Positions 27,248 through 35,530 are shown, counted from the stretch's first letter. The stretch is 40,257 bases of DNA from Halopseudomonas aestusnigri (GCF_002197985.1 NZ_NBYK01000018.1:1-40257); one strand, 5' to 3'. Translations and numbers: made by a program. The notes: a model not told the origin generated them from the sequence alone.

Positions 27248-29089
27248 TCAATCCAGCCGCTCAGGCCAGATGCGTTCACATATTGCCTGATACAACGCCT
27301 GTCGAGCTTCAATATCCTGCTTTTTGAACTGCAGATGGGCGCTAAATGGTAGGTTGTGCTGGCGAGTGAGTGCCTGGAAATTCGGGTTGTTCTCATAGGC
27401 CAGTGGGCTGAGGGACTTCACCAGCAGGTTTTCCTTGATGTAGTGCGGTTGTTTCTCGGCATAGGACAAGTCGCCGTAGGACTGGTTGGTGCCGCGAGGC
27501 AGCAGCACCAGATCACCCAGCCGGTTACGGTAGTTCTGGAATTCGTGCTCCTGTTGAAACTCGTCGCTGTGCCGGGAAAACTTGTCGGCCCAGATGTGTT
27601 CTACCTCAAATGGTTTGCCACTGACAGGCTGGTAGTAGGTTACAAAATTGGTACTCATGCCCGCCTGCTGCTCGCACCAGGCCGTCATGCGGGCCAGCAG
27701 AAACTTCACAAAACGCTTGTTCTGGCCGTGCATGCGGAACTTGTCCATACCATCAAACGACTCTTTCATGTCCGCCAGTTTCTGCGACAGCAATACCCGC
27801 AATGCGGGTAAATCAAGTCCGCGCAGTTCTTTCACCAAGCTGTACATGGTGTAGCGGATGGAACTGGCAGAGTAGTTGCGAAAATTGACGGAGCGGCGCA
27901 CCACGAAGGTTTCGATGTAAGAAGCCACCGTGCTGATCTTGGCAGTCACGGTTTTGTTGTCATCATCGGTATTCAGTGCTGCCAGCATCAGCGGATAACT
28001 TAGCGTCGGTGCAATACCCCAGTGGTTAATGTAATACACCGGCTCCAGCCCCTGAGTCAGGCTGCGCTCGGCATCCAGAATGCGCAGGTAGGCTTTCAGG
28101 TAAAAGCGCAAATCCTGCTGCACAAAGCGCTCGAAGCTGTTTCCATCACTGGCATCCAACCCGACCTTATCCAGGTTGTCGCGTACCCAGCTATGAAAGC
28201 GTGTGCCGATCTTTTCGAAGTCCTCGTTTTTTGAGCCGGCCTTGCCGGGGCGGATACTGTCGGCATAACGGGCCCGCAACCAGGATTGGAAGAAACGCTG
28301 GTCCTCGTCCTTGTCGTAGGCTTTCAACTGCAACATGCTCTGCTTCCACTGCTCGTTGGCGGTGTGCCGCTTGGCAGGGCCGTCGAACCGCGACAATACA
28401 TAGCCTTTCAACATTTCCGAAGGGGTCAGGTTCAGGCCACGGTCGTTCATGGTTTCAAAAATCGTGTAGGCGTTCTCATCCGAGTAGGCGATGATTTCCA
28501 CCATGATCACGTTGTACTTCAGCCAGTCGATAAAAAACGGAAAGGCATCCGCTTTCAGTTCTTCCGGAAAGGCCCGCACAATGTCCTGATACCGCTCGGC
28601 CATGTTGCGGGTCGACTCGGTGGCGTTGTCATCCGGCTGGTATTCGCCCTGTGTGAACAGGCTTTCCAGACAGGGGATACGCTCATCCACTGTGATGTTG
28701 AACGACTTGCTGCCTCGCAACTCGGAAAAAATCATCGGCTCGATTTTCTCGTTGTATCCCAGCTCCTTCTGCAAATTGTGCAGGTAGATCAGGAACAGGG
28801 TCAGCGAGGTTAAGCGCTGCTGGCCGTCGATAATACTGCGCTTGCCGTCCTTACTGCTGACCACAAAGGGACCAAGGTAATAGTTGTTGTATAGTTCGCC
28901 CTGTTCGCGCTTGTCGCCGGGGCTGTATTCCGCCAGAAAGGCCGAAGTCAAATCGGTAACCAGCTCTTCGATATGCTTTTCACCCCAGCTGTATTCGCGC
29001 TGGAAGTAATCGACCGTGTACTTCTGCTCATTCAGAACATCGAACAGATGGCGGTGACGGGCCTCGATCTTGTTTTCCAGCTTGCTCAT
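27248..29089 (-). CDS. DUF262/DUF1524 (GmrSD-like) protein within the restriction operon
   Basis: A 613-residue protein. The N-terminal DUF262 domain has QREYSW (30-35) and DGQQRLTSL (from residue 88), the ParB-like NTPase/nuclease signature. The C-terminal DUF1524 domain has VEHIW (496-500) and a later NRLGDLVLLPRGTNQSYGD stretch, the His-Asn-His nuclease pattern. This two-domain layout occurs in GmrSD-type modification-dependent nucleases and in SspE-like effectors. Here it is embedded between hsdS and hsdR, with a strong AGGAGG ribosome site. It may restrict modified phage DNA that escapes the type I enzyme; its exact target is unknown. Confidence 0.85.
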   Translation of the reverse strand: MSKLENKIEARHRHLFDVLNEQKYTVDYFQREYSWGEKHIEELVTDLTSAFLAEYSPGDKREQGELYNNYYLGPFVVSSKDGKRSIIDGQQRLTSLTLFLIYLHNLQKELGYNEKIEPMIFSELRGSKSFNITVDERIPCLESLFTQGEYQPDDNATESTRNMAERYQDIVRAFPEELKADAFPFFIDWLKYNVIMVEIIAYSDENAYTIFETMNDRGLNLTPSEMLKGYVLSRFDGPAKRHTANEQWKQSMLQLKAYDKDEDQRFFQSWLRARYADSIRPGKAGSKNEDFEKIGTRFHSWVRDNLDKVGLDASDGNSFERFVQQDLRFYLKAYLRILDAERSLTQGLEPVYYINHWGIAPTLSYPLMLAALNTDDDNKTVTAKISTVASYIETFVVRRSVNFRNYSASSIRYTMYSLVKELRGLDLPALRVLLSQKLADMKESFDGMDKFRMHGQNKRFVKFLLARMTAWCEQQAGMSTNFVTYYQPVSGKPFEVEHIWADKFSRHSDEFQQEHEFQNYRNRLGDLVLLPRGTNQSYGDLSYAEKQPHYIKENLLVKSLSPLAYENNPNFQALTRQHNLPFSAHLQFKKQDIEARQALYQAICERIWPERLD

Positions 29090-29113
29090 GCAAACCTCCT
29101 TGTTTAATTCAAT

Positions 29114-30280
29114 TCAGTTGACCATAACGCGACGCTTACCCGTCAACAACTGCTGCATAAGGGCTTTTTTCTCTTGCTTCAGGGCATCCAAATTTTGCTG
29201 TAGGGTGGTAATTTCCTGATCAGCGGCAGAAAGTAAGGCAGCGATTTTTTGTTGTTCTTCGAGTGGCGGTGTTGGAATTAAGAAGTCTTTGACCACATTC
29301 CAATCGGCCCTAGGCATATGCGTACCTGAAGACTTATTAGCTACTTCAATAAATGAGTCCAGCTGAACCACCTGGAATATGTAGTCGGCAGCAACCTTGG
29401 CCTTTGTCCTAAACACCCAAATTTCTGTCGAACAAACTCCCTGCCGATCTGCTTTCCAGTACTTTCTCAAATATGGTCGGAGCTTTCCAAACAGTACATC
29501 ATTTTTCTCAAACGCTGTTTTGGTACTTACTACATCAATAGTATTTGTTGAGCCGATCAGAGATGAAGATTCCTGCGCTATGTGCTCAAGCTCGATGCAT
29601 TCGCGCACATCGTCAGCATTGCTTTTTGGATCGAACTTGGTTTTCACCAAAGACACCAGATCAGAAAATGGCAACTTCCGCCACCTCCCCTCAAACCTAA
29701 CTCCATTTTTATCCAACAACCGCTTTTTCCCGGTGAGCAGTTGTTGCATTAGGGATTTTTTCTGCTGTTTGCTGTTGGCGAGCAGTTGTGCGGTGGTGGT
29801 AATGGCCTTATCCCAGGTGGAGAGGAGTTGAGCGATTTTCTTTTGTTCTTCAAGGTTGGGGATTGTGACTGGAATTCGAGCAAAATCGTTAAAATACAAA
29901 CGCAGGCGATCTTTCGTCAGGCCATACGAGTAAGCCCAAAATAGGTAAATCATTCGAGGAGTTTTAAACAAATACTCGGCGTAAAGCGAATCTATTTTTG
30001 AGTTTGATCTAAGTACGACATAGGCTGGGCTGACTAAACCATCAACGCTTGCTCGCCCCAAGGCTCCCTGCCAAACACGCATCATGTTGTAAGCAATGTC
30101 GCCGCTTTTAACTAGCAAATGCTCGTTAGCCTCCAGGTTTGTTTCTGTTCTTCTGTCAAGAAGATCTCTTACAATCAATCCATCATTCAAAGTAACTGAC
30201 AGCAGTGGAAGACCTTCTTCACCTTTTTTTCTGCTGGATCTAAAGAGCTCGCCTAGATAGGTGCTCGAATTACCGGTCAT
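29114..30280 (-). CDS. hsdS: Type I restriction specificity subunit HsdS (two TRDs)
   Basis: A 388-residue specificity subunit with two target-recognition domains. Conserved helical repeats end each half: EEQKKIAQLLSTWDKAI to QQLLTGKKRLL in the centre, and EEQQKIAALLSAADQEI to QQLLTGKRRVM at the C terminus. Each TRD reads one half of a bipartite site and positions HsdM and HsdR. ATG 30280 overlaps the end of hsdM by 11 bases, implying coupling. The two repeats are also similar at DNA level (around 29140-29180 and 29730-29772), a possible substrate for TRD exchange. No invertible second copy is nearby. Confidence 0.93.
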   Translation of the reverse strand: MTGNSSTYLGELFRSSRKKGEEGLPLLSVTLNDGLIVRDLLDRRTETNLEANEHLLVKSGDIAYNMMRVWQGALGRASVDGLVSPAYVVLRSNSKIDSLYAEYLFKTPRMIYLFWAYSYGLTKDRLRLYFNDFARIPVTIPNLEEQKKIAQLLSTWDKAITTTAQLLANSKQQKKSLMQQLLTGKKRLLDKNGVRFEGRWRKLPFSDLVSLVKTKFDPKSNADDVRECIELEHIAQESSSLIGSTNTIDVVSTKTAFEKNDVLFGKLRPYLRKYWKADRQGVCSTEIWVFRTKAKVAADYIFQVVQLDSFIEVANKSSGTHMPRADWNVVKDFLIPTPPLEEQQKIAALLSAADQEITTLQQNLDALKQEKKALMQQLLTGKRRVMVN

Positions 30281-31793
30281 AACCCAGCTCCTCAAGATAC
30301 TTAGCCATCTCGGTTTCCAGCTCTGTAAGCTTCGCTTTTAACTGCTCACGCTCGGCACGCACGGCCAGCAGGTCGATTTCTTCCTCTTCTTCAAAGGTAT
30401 CGACGTAGCGCGGAATATTCAGGTTGTAGTCGTTTTCCCTGATCTCATCGAGGCTGGCGAGGTAGGCGTACTTATCCGCGTTGGTTCTGGCTTTGTAGGC
30501 GTCGATAATTTTCTGGATGCTAGCTTCATCCAGCAGGTTCTGGTTTTTGCCGGCCTTGAAGTCGCGGCTGGCGTCGATAAACAACACCTTGTCGTCATTC
30601 TTGGCCTTTTTGAACAGCAGGATGGCAGCCGGAATGCCTGTGCCGTAGAACAGCTTCTCCGGAAGGCCAATAACAGCATCCAGCAGGTTTTCGTCGATCA
30701 GTTGCTGGCGAATCCTGCCTTCGCTGGAACCGCGGAACAGTACGCCGTGGGGCACCACGACGCCCATGCGGCCGGTCTTTGGTTTCAGGGTTTCGACCAT
30801 GTGCAGGATAAAGGCGAAGTCGCCTTTGGTTTTCGGTGGCACGCCACGGCGGAAGCGGCTGAACTTGTCGTGTTCGGCTTCGTCGTGACCCCACTTGTCC
30901 AGGCTGAACGGCGGGTTGGCGGTGACGATATCGAACAGCATCAGGTCACCGTTTTTATCCAGCAGCTTGGGGTTGCGGATGGTGTCGCCCCATTCGATCT
31001 TGTGGTTGTCTTCGCCGTGCAGAAACATGTTCATCTTGGCCAGTGACCAGGTGGAGCCAATAGCCTCCTGACCATACAGGGCGTAGTTCTTACTGTTGTG
31101 ATGGGCGCGTACCTTGCTGCCGCATTTCATCAACAATGAAGCCGAGCCACACGCCGGGTCGCAGATGCTGTCGCCCGGTTGCGGGTCAAGCAGCTCGGCA
31201 ATCAGCTCGGAAACCTCAGGCGGGGTATAGAACTCACCCGCTTTCTGGCCACCGCTGGCGGCGAAGTTCTTGATCAGGTATTCATAGGCGTTGCCGATCA
31301 CATCCAGTGAGCCGACGCGGCTGGGCTTGAGGTTCAGTTCGGGTTTGGCAAAGTCTTCCAGCAGGTGACGCAGAATGGTGTTCTTCTGCTTTTCTTCGCC
31401 CAGCCTGTCCGTATTGAAAGAGATATCTTGGAACACGCTTTTGCCAGCGTCTTTGAGTTTGGTACCGTTGGCTTCCTCAATGGCGTGCAGCGCTTGGTCG
31501 ATACGCTCACCGTTACCGGGCTCGTGGCGTCTTTCATACAGAGCATAGAACGAGGCGCTCTTTGGTAGCACGAAGCGCTCGTTCTTCATCATTTCTTCAA
31601 GCAGCTCCGGCTCGTCCCCGTACTGGGCCATGTAGCCGTCGTAGTGGTCCTGCCATACATCCGAGATGTACTTGAGGAACAGCATGGTAAGGATGAAATC
31701 TTTATAGGTGTCGGCGCTGATGGTGCCGCGGAAGGTGTCGCAAGCGGCCCAGAGGGCTTTGTTGATGCTATCTTGATTGATCTTGTCGCTCAT
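30270..31793 (-). CDS. hsdM: Type I DNA methyltransferase subunit HsdM
   Basis: A 507-residue N6-adenine methyltransferase subunit. An N-terminal HsdM helical domain (DTFRGTISADTYKDFILTMLFLKYISDVW) is followed by the catalytic domain with GEFYTPPEV, SAM motif DPACGSAS (212-219) and catalytic NPPF (293-296). The C-terminal helix (LLAVRAEREQLKAKLTELETEMAKYLEELGYDR) should pack against HsdS. The ATG overlaps the upstream S-like gene stop (ATGA), and GGAG lies at 31802-31805. It is intact and should protect host DNA at the sites set by HsdS or the S-like protein. Confidence 0.95.
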   Translation of the reverse strand: MSDKINQDSINKALWAACDTFRGTISADTYKDFILTMLFLKYISDVWQDHYDGYMAQYGDEPELLEEMMKNERFVLPKSASFYALYERRHEPGNGERIDQALHAIEEANGTKLKDAGKSVFQDISFNTDRLGEEKQKNTILRHLLEDFAKPELNLKPSRVGSLDVIGNAYEYLIKNFAASGGQKAGEFYTPPEVSELIAELLDPQPGDSICDPACGSASLLMKCGSKVRAHHNSKNYALYGQEAIGSTWSLAKMNMFLHGEDNHKIEWGDTIRNPKLLDKNGDLMLFDIVTANPPFSLDKWGHDEAEHDKFSRFRRGVPPKTKGDFAFILHMVETLKPKTGRMGVVVPHGVLFRGSSEGRIRQQLIDENLLDAVIGLPEKLFYGTGIPAAILLFKKAKNDDKVLFIDASRDFKAGKNQNLLDEASIQKIIDAYKARTNADKYAYLASLDEIRENDYNLNIPRYVDTFEEEEEIDLLAVRAEREQLKAKLTELETEMAKYLEELGYDR

Positions 31794-32425
31794 GAGCTTT
31801 TCTCCATAAGTAGTTGCTGAAACATGCCCTGTAGCATGGTTTCACGGTTGTTTAGCAAGGCTTGTGTCAGCTGCTGCTCCTTTTCCCATAGCTCATTCAG
31901 ATGCACGATTTTCTGTTGAATGGTCATATCAGGCACTGTTAGTTCTAGTGATTTGGCCGCTTTGGTATTGAGCATCACCAGGCTTGTGCCTTGACTGCCC
32001 GCTCCTTGGGATAGCATGTGTTGCATCTCGGGGCGATTGAGTGACCAGCAAATAAACTCTGGCAGTATGCCTGGCTTGGGTGTGATAACCAGGAATTGGC
32101 TGGTGACCACCACGGGTAGTTCTGACTGAGGATCCTGCATTAAGCAGGAGGCACGAAAGTAGCCGCCTTTGGCGCCCCGGGACGGTAACAGTACCGCTCC
32201 GGGGTTTACGAAAGCCTTATCTTTTCCCTGCCAATTAATCTGGGGTAGCTGATGGGCTCGCAGCTCTGTCGTACAGGTAGCCTCCAGCGCTCCACGCACG
32301 TCCTTTATCTGGGCTACGTGAGCATTACCACCGGTTGAAAGCTCCTCGAGTTTCTCTCGGAATGTAAAGCCGGTGCGGACCTCGGCTATGTCGCCGAGGG
32401 CTTGCAAACTATTGGCTTTGCGCAC
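31790..32425 (-). CDS. Single-TRD HsdS-like protein upstream of hsdM
   Basis: A 211-residue protein from GTG 32425, chosen because AAGGAGG lies seven bases upstream. It contains one TRD-like unit: LGDIAEVRTGFTFREKLEE, then AVLLPSRGAKGGYFRAS, VVTSQFLVITPKPGILPEFICWSLN and the helical end IQQKIVHLNELWEKEQQLTQALLNNRETMLQGMFQQLL. This is about half of a normal HsdS. Truncated S proteins can work as dimers with HsdM, so it may give a second specificity, or it may modulate the full HsdS. It overlaps its upstream neighbour by 17 bases and hsdM by four. Confidence 0.78.
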   Translation of the reverse strand: MRKANSLQALGDIAEVRTGFTFREKLEELSTGGNAHVAQIKDVRGALEATCTTELRAHQLPQINWQGKDKAFVNPGAVLLPSRGAKGGYFRASCLMQDPQSELPVVVTSQFLVITPKPGILPEFICWSLNRPEMQHMLSQGAGSQGTSLVMLNTKAAKSLELTVPDMTIQQKIVHLNELWEKEQQLTQALLNNRETMLQGMFQQLLMEKSS

Positions 32426-32825
32426 GGGATGCCTCCTTGAAGTTTGTGGCTCTAAGCCTGCACCCAGCAATTCGTCCGGTCTGCAGGTTTTCCAGAAACT
32501 CGACTTCGTTCCACCCGACCTTCAGGGCATTCTCCTTGAACCAGTCCTTTACCGTGCAGGTCAATTTTTGCTGATTCTTGGACTCCTGCTTGTTGTATAG
32601 AGCCAGGATGCGTTCAGCCGTGCACAGGAAAGCTGTAGCCTCAGTTTTATGCTCAGTAGGCTCTGGAAAAGCAAGCTGCTCTTTCTTTGCGCGCAACGGC
32701 GATCGGGGTTCAGGGTCTTTGCTTTGTGCTCTAATCTCAATCAGTCGCGTGGCTTGGATTAAGATAACCCCGTTGATGTTTTTGCTGGCTTGTGGTGCTT
32801 CATTTGTTTGGTATGCTTGAATCAT
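32409..32825 (-). CDS. Leader ORF of the restriction operon, unknown function
   Basis: A 138-residue soluble protein that I do not recognise. It begins MIQAYQTNEAPQASKNINGVILIQATRLIEI and has a basic, proline-rich middle. It ends with a compact stretch, TVKDWFKENALKVGWNEVEFLENLQTGRIAGCRLRA, which looks like a small helical domain followed by a strand. GGAGG six bases before the ATG makes it a well-translated first gene. Its 3' end overlaps the single-TRD gene by 17 bases, so the two are coupled and may act together, for example as a DNA-binding partner of the half specificity subunit (inference). Confidence 0.7.
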   Translation of the reverse strand: MIQAYQTNEAPQASKNINGVILIQATRLIEIRAQSKDPEPRSPLRAKKEQLAFPEPTEHKTEATAFLCTAERILALYNKQESKNQQKLTCTVKDWFKENALKVGWNEVEFLENLQTGRIAGCRLRATNFKEASRAQSQ

Positions 32826-33128
32826 TCAATGCCTCCATTGGTTTGTCTCAGAGTTGGTTTTGAATACGGCGACAGGCTGCCACCTGTCGCCGACCCATTT
32901 TCACCAAAAAAATACAGTTAGCGCCTAACGATTTCTGTGGTGCGAGTATAATGCTCGCTGCCAGGCTTGGCGTCAACAAAATAATACAGTTAGCTGGCTA
33001 CTGCATTTCTGTCGTCAGGGTTATCTGTGCTGCGCAGTGGTGCCGCAGTTGTAGGGGGCGGGGATATGTTTAAGAGCTTGGTTCTGAGGTTCGGGCCACT
33101 AGAGTTCGGGCCATAAGGGCTGGAGCTA
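32826..33128. promoter_or_regulatory. Control region of the restriction operon: duplicated box modules and promoter
   Basis: A non-coding stretch of 303 bases. AATACAGTTAGC occurs at 32911-32922 and 32983-32994, each followed about 20 bases on by ATTTCTGT (32931-32938 and 33005-33012). The first module contains a GTTAG-CGC-CTAAC dyad (32917-32929). Between the modules, on the minus strand, are TTGACG (32971-32976) and the -10-like CATTAT 17 bases on (32948-32953), which overlaps TATACT (32945-32950). A promoter flanked by two operator-like modules is the simplest reading, with the adjacent Xre protein as candidate ligand. Confidence 0.55.
32867..32892. promoter_or_regulatory. Perfect 10-bp hairpin in the 5' leader of the restriction operon
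   Basis: CGGCGACAGG and CCTGTCGCCG surround a 6-base loop (CTGCCA). It lies between the predicted promoter and the first gene of the operon, so it would be in the mRNA leader. It could attenuate transcription or protect the 5' end. It has no T tract. Confidence 0.5.
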
Positions 33129-33356
33129 TTAGGTGTTAAGTTCTGCGATCGGTGGCAATAGCAACGCTGGCTCGCAGTCAAGAGCGGAAGCTATCCGGTA
33201 CAGCTTCTCAACCGTCATACTCACCTCTCCGCGCTCAATGCGACCCATATAGCTACGGTCGATATTGCAAATGAGCGCAAGCGCATCCTGAGAAATCTGC
33301 CTAGCCTTTCTCTGCGTCCGGATCCGTGCTCCCAGCGCTTTTGCCAGTTGCTCCAT
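33129..33356 (-). CDS. Xre-family transcriptional regulator (C-protein-like)
   Basis: A 75-residue single HTH_3 domain protein: LGARIRTQRKARQISQDALA (helices 1-2), LICNIDRSYMGRIERGEVSM (recognition helix region), VEKLYRIASALDCEPALLL. Size and sequence resemble the controller proteins of restriction-modification systems, which delay restriction until methylation is complete. GAGG five bases before the ATG is the ribosome site. It lies upstream of the type I operon on the same strand and divergent from the helicase pair, flanked by dyads on both sides, so it probably represses itself and controls one or both units. Confidence 0.85.
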   Translation of the reverse strand: MEQLAKALGARIRTQRKARQISQDALALICNIDRSYMGRIERGEVSMTVEKLYRIASALDCEPALLLPPIAELNT

Positions 33357-33381
33357 AGCTGCCTCAATGTGACTTGAGGGA

Positions 33382-33427
33382 GGACTATCCGGTGTTTGCG
33401 GACTAGGAGGCCACGGACTATAATCCG
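33382..33427. promoter_or_regulatory. Divergent promoter with GGACTA operator-like boxes
   Basis: TTGCGG (33396-33401), a 17-base spacer and a perfect TATAAT (33419-33424) form a plus-strand promoter for the winged-helix/helicase pair. GGACTA occurs three times, at 33382, 33400 and 33415. The first is in a palindrome, GGACTATCC, and the third is in the near palindrome CGGACTATAATCCG (33414-33427), which covers the -10 box. This is how a small Xre protein would repress the promoter. Confidence 0.55.
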
Positions 33428-33455
33428 CATCCCTTTTTTGCCGTTGGTTGCCCGC

Positions 33456-34049
33456 ATGAAACCTGCCTCGTTCATCCTCGACAGACGGCTTTACGAGCTA
33501 CTCCAACAAAGCGGGTACACGCAATTCACCACTCGTGATTTGAGAGACGCTTATGCCGAGCGACTGGAAGAGGGGACCTACAAGCTCGGCGATGTGCGCC
33601 TATTTGTGTATGAGCAGATCAGGCGGATGATTCGCGTCGGTTGGCTCGTGCCCGACGAGCAGCAGCGAAAGAGGGGCCAGATCTATCATCTGCAACCATT
33701 TCCGAAGCGTTTAAAGCTTGAGTTAGTCGATCGCGCCTTTGAGCGAAGCGGGAGAGACTCAACCAAGACTGAACAGGTCCCATTGAAGAGCGAAGCCGCA
33801 ACCGCGTCCACGTCCACGTCATTGCAGGGTACCGAGCAGCATGTCAGGACCTTGCTAAAGGAAGTGCGGCTGGACTTTCTCGCGGCGATGGGGGAAGCGG
33901 AGCGTTATAAGCAACTGCTGGATGAGATGCCTCAATTGAGGGGCAGCGTTGAAGAGGACTATCTTGAGGCGCGTGACCGTGGCTCAAGGCTCTTAGGTCA
34001 TCTCCGTGCTGTGGAGAAGACACTCAAAGCGCTCGAAGCCTCACAATGA
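33456..34049 (+). CDS. Winged-helix-like protein coupled to an SF2 helicase
   Basis: A 197-residue protein of unknown function. Residues about 10-80 (LYELLQQSGYTQFTTRDLRDAYAERLEEGTYKLGDVRLFVYEQIRRMIRVGWLVPDEQQRKRGQIYHL) look like a winged helix. A low-complexity Ser/Thr linker follows, and the C-terminal half is helical and charged (VRTLLKEVRLDFLAAMGEAERYKQLLDEMPQL). ATG 33456 is used; it lacks a clear Shine-Dalgarno sequence and sits about 25 bases from the predicted transcription start. Its stop overlaps the helicase ATG (ATGA), so the two are translated together. It may recognise DNA and recruit the helicase (inference). Confidence 0.72.
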   Translation: MKPASFILDRRLYELLQQSGYTQFTTRDLRDAYAERLEEGTYKLGDVRLFVYEQIRRMIRVGWLVPDEQQRKRGQIYHLQPFPKRLKLELVDRAFERSGRDSTKTEQVPLKSEAATASTSTSLQGTEQHVRTLLKEVRLDFLAAMGEAERYKQLLDEMPQLRGSVEEDYLEARDRGSRLLGHLRAVEKTLKALEASQ

Positions 34050-35431
34050 CGTCTTCATTACGCACATGGCAAACCCGCTGCATTGAAAAAGCACTAAGAC
34101 AATTCACTTCTTCTCGGCATTTTTTCTGCCAAGCCACGCCCGGCGCAGGTAAGACTCGAATGGCGGCAGAACTAGCCCGCTGCCTGTTGGAGCAAAACAA
34201 AATTGATCTGGTGCTCTGCTTTGCGCCATCGTGCCAAGTTGTTGAGGGTTTTCGCTCGACCTTTGCCCAGGTATTAGCCAAGCGGCTGGATGGCCACCTC
34301 GGCGCGGTGGGTGCTGCGCATACCTACCAAGCCATGGACTACCGGGGCGAGGCGTTTTGGCAGCTCCTGGACGATTACCGAGTATTCACAGTATTCGATG
34401 AGATTCACCACTGTGCCGGCCATGACCCTCTGCTCAGCAATGCTTGGGGACAGAAAATTCTGCAGCGGGTTCAGGATCGAGCCGCTTTCACTCTAGCGCT
34501 ATCAGGTACGCCATGGCGCTCTGATGATCGCGCAATAGCTCTGGCCCGTTATTCCTCACCAGAAGGTAAGCTGATTTGCGACTATCGCTATGGATTAAGT
34601 GAAGCAATAGCTGAGGGCGTATGCCGATCGCCTCGTATTATTCTCCTTGATAACCAAAAGGTCACACTTATTGAGGAACCAGCCGCCGAGCCGGCGGTCA
34701 GGCTGTTTCCTAGTATCGCCAAGCTGCTTACGGAGTCCCCAGTTACTTACGAGAGCCTTCTGCGCCATGATGAGGTAGTCGATCAGCTACTCAGGCTGGG
34801 GTGTGCAAAGCTGAACGAGGTTCGCCTAAGTAAGCCAGATGCTGCGGGGCTGGTGGTTTGTACAGATATAGAACACGCTCACCAATTAGCAAATGCTTTG
34901 AAAGCACTGGGTGAAAGCTATTTGGTCGTTACCAATCAAACACCGGACGCCCAGCAGGTGATCAGCTCTTTCAGGCATGGCGATTGTCGCTGGATCATAG
35001 CGGTGGGAATGATTAGCGAGGGAACAGACATCCCTCGTCTGCAGGTGTGTTGCTATTTGAGCCGAATCCGCACAGAGCTTTATTTTCGTCAGGTGTTGGG
35101 AAGGGTGCTGCGTAGAACGTCGGACACTGATGAGCAAGCTTGGCTGTTCATGCTGGCGGAGCCGACTTTGAAGGGCTTTGCCGAGCGAATTGCTGAGGAT
35201 CTGCCGGAGGACCTAGCGGTTCTGAGCCAGTTTGATTTAACAGCTGTTTCTTCCGGGTCCTACCTGTCAGAGACCGATGCCGGCGGTCTTGCAATGATCG
35301 ATCTTGGCGGCCAGGAACTTGGCTCCTCGAGGGACGGACCTGATGGTGAAATGACTCCGGCTTTGGACAGCCCAAGCTACCAAATCAGTTTTTCACCGCA
35401 CTATCGAGAGCTGTTGCTGGCGTGCTTCTGA
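34046..35431 (+). CDS. SF2 DEAD/DEAH-type helicase, putative defence ATPase
   Basis: A 461-residue superfamily 2 helicase with a two-RecA core and little else: Q-like RTWQTRCIEKAL, Walker A ATPGAGKT (30-37), DEIH (118-121), SGTP (153-156), GMISEGTDIPRLQ as motif V and QVLGRVLRR (349-357) as motif VI. Motif spacing is like that of the UvrB/XPB/type III Res group. No nuclease domain is visible. The last 70 residues are acidic and serine-rich. It is coupled to the winged-helix gene and lies in a defence-rich island, so an anti-phage or plasmid-silencing role is plausible. I cannot assign it to a named system such as Hachiman or Zorya. Confidence 0.8.
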   Translation: MTSSLRTWQTRCIEKALRQFTSSRHFFCQATPGAGKTRMAAELARCLLEQNKIDLVLCFAPSCQVVEGFRSTFAQVLAKRLDGHLGAVGAAHTYQAMDYRGEAFWQLLDDYRVFTVFDEIHHCAGHDPLLSNAWGQKILQRVQDRAAFTLALSGTPWRSDDRAIALARYSSPEGKLICDYRYGLSEAIAEGVCRSPRIILLDNQKVTLIEEPAAEPAVRLFPSIAKLLTESPVTYESLLRHDEVVDQLLRLGCAKLNEVRLSKPDAAGLVVCTDIEHAHQLANALKALGESYLVVTNQTPDAQQVISSFRHGDCRWIIAVGMISEGTDIPRLQVCCYLSRIRTELYFRQVLGRVLRRTSDTDEQAWLFMLAEPTLKGFAERIAEDLPEDLAVLSQFDLTAVSSGSYLSETDAGGLAMIDLGGQELGSSRDGPDGEMTPALDSPSYQISFSPHYRELLLACF

Positions 35432-35530
35432 TACCTATAAATCACCGCCATGGCGTTTACAAAGCGGGACGCTCTTTGCCCTTTCCCTACACTTGTATTG
35501 ACGCTATGAGGTTCTTCTCACGAGACCGCG

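Noticed and set aside
29140-29772. Phase-variable invertible hsdS locus
   Set aside because: The hsdS repeats are the normal internal conserved regions in direct orientation; no inverted second hsdS copy or dedicated invertase lies beside them.
33456-35431. Hachiman system
   Set aside because: The small partner looks like a winged helix, not HamA/DUF1837, and the helicase is much shorter than HamB.
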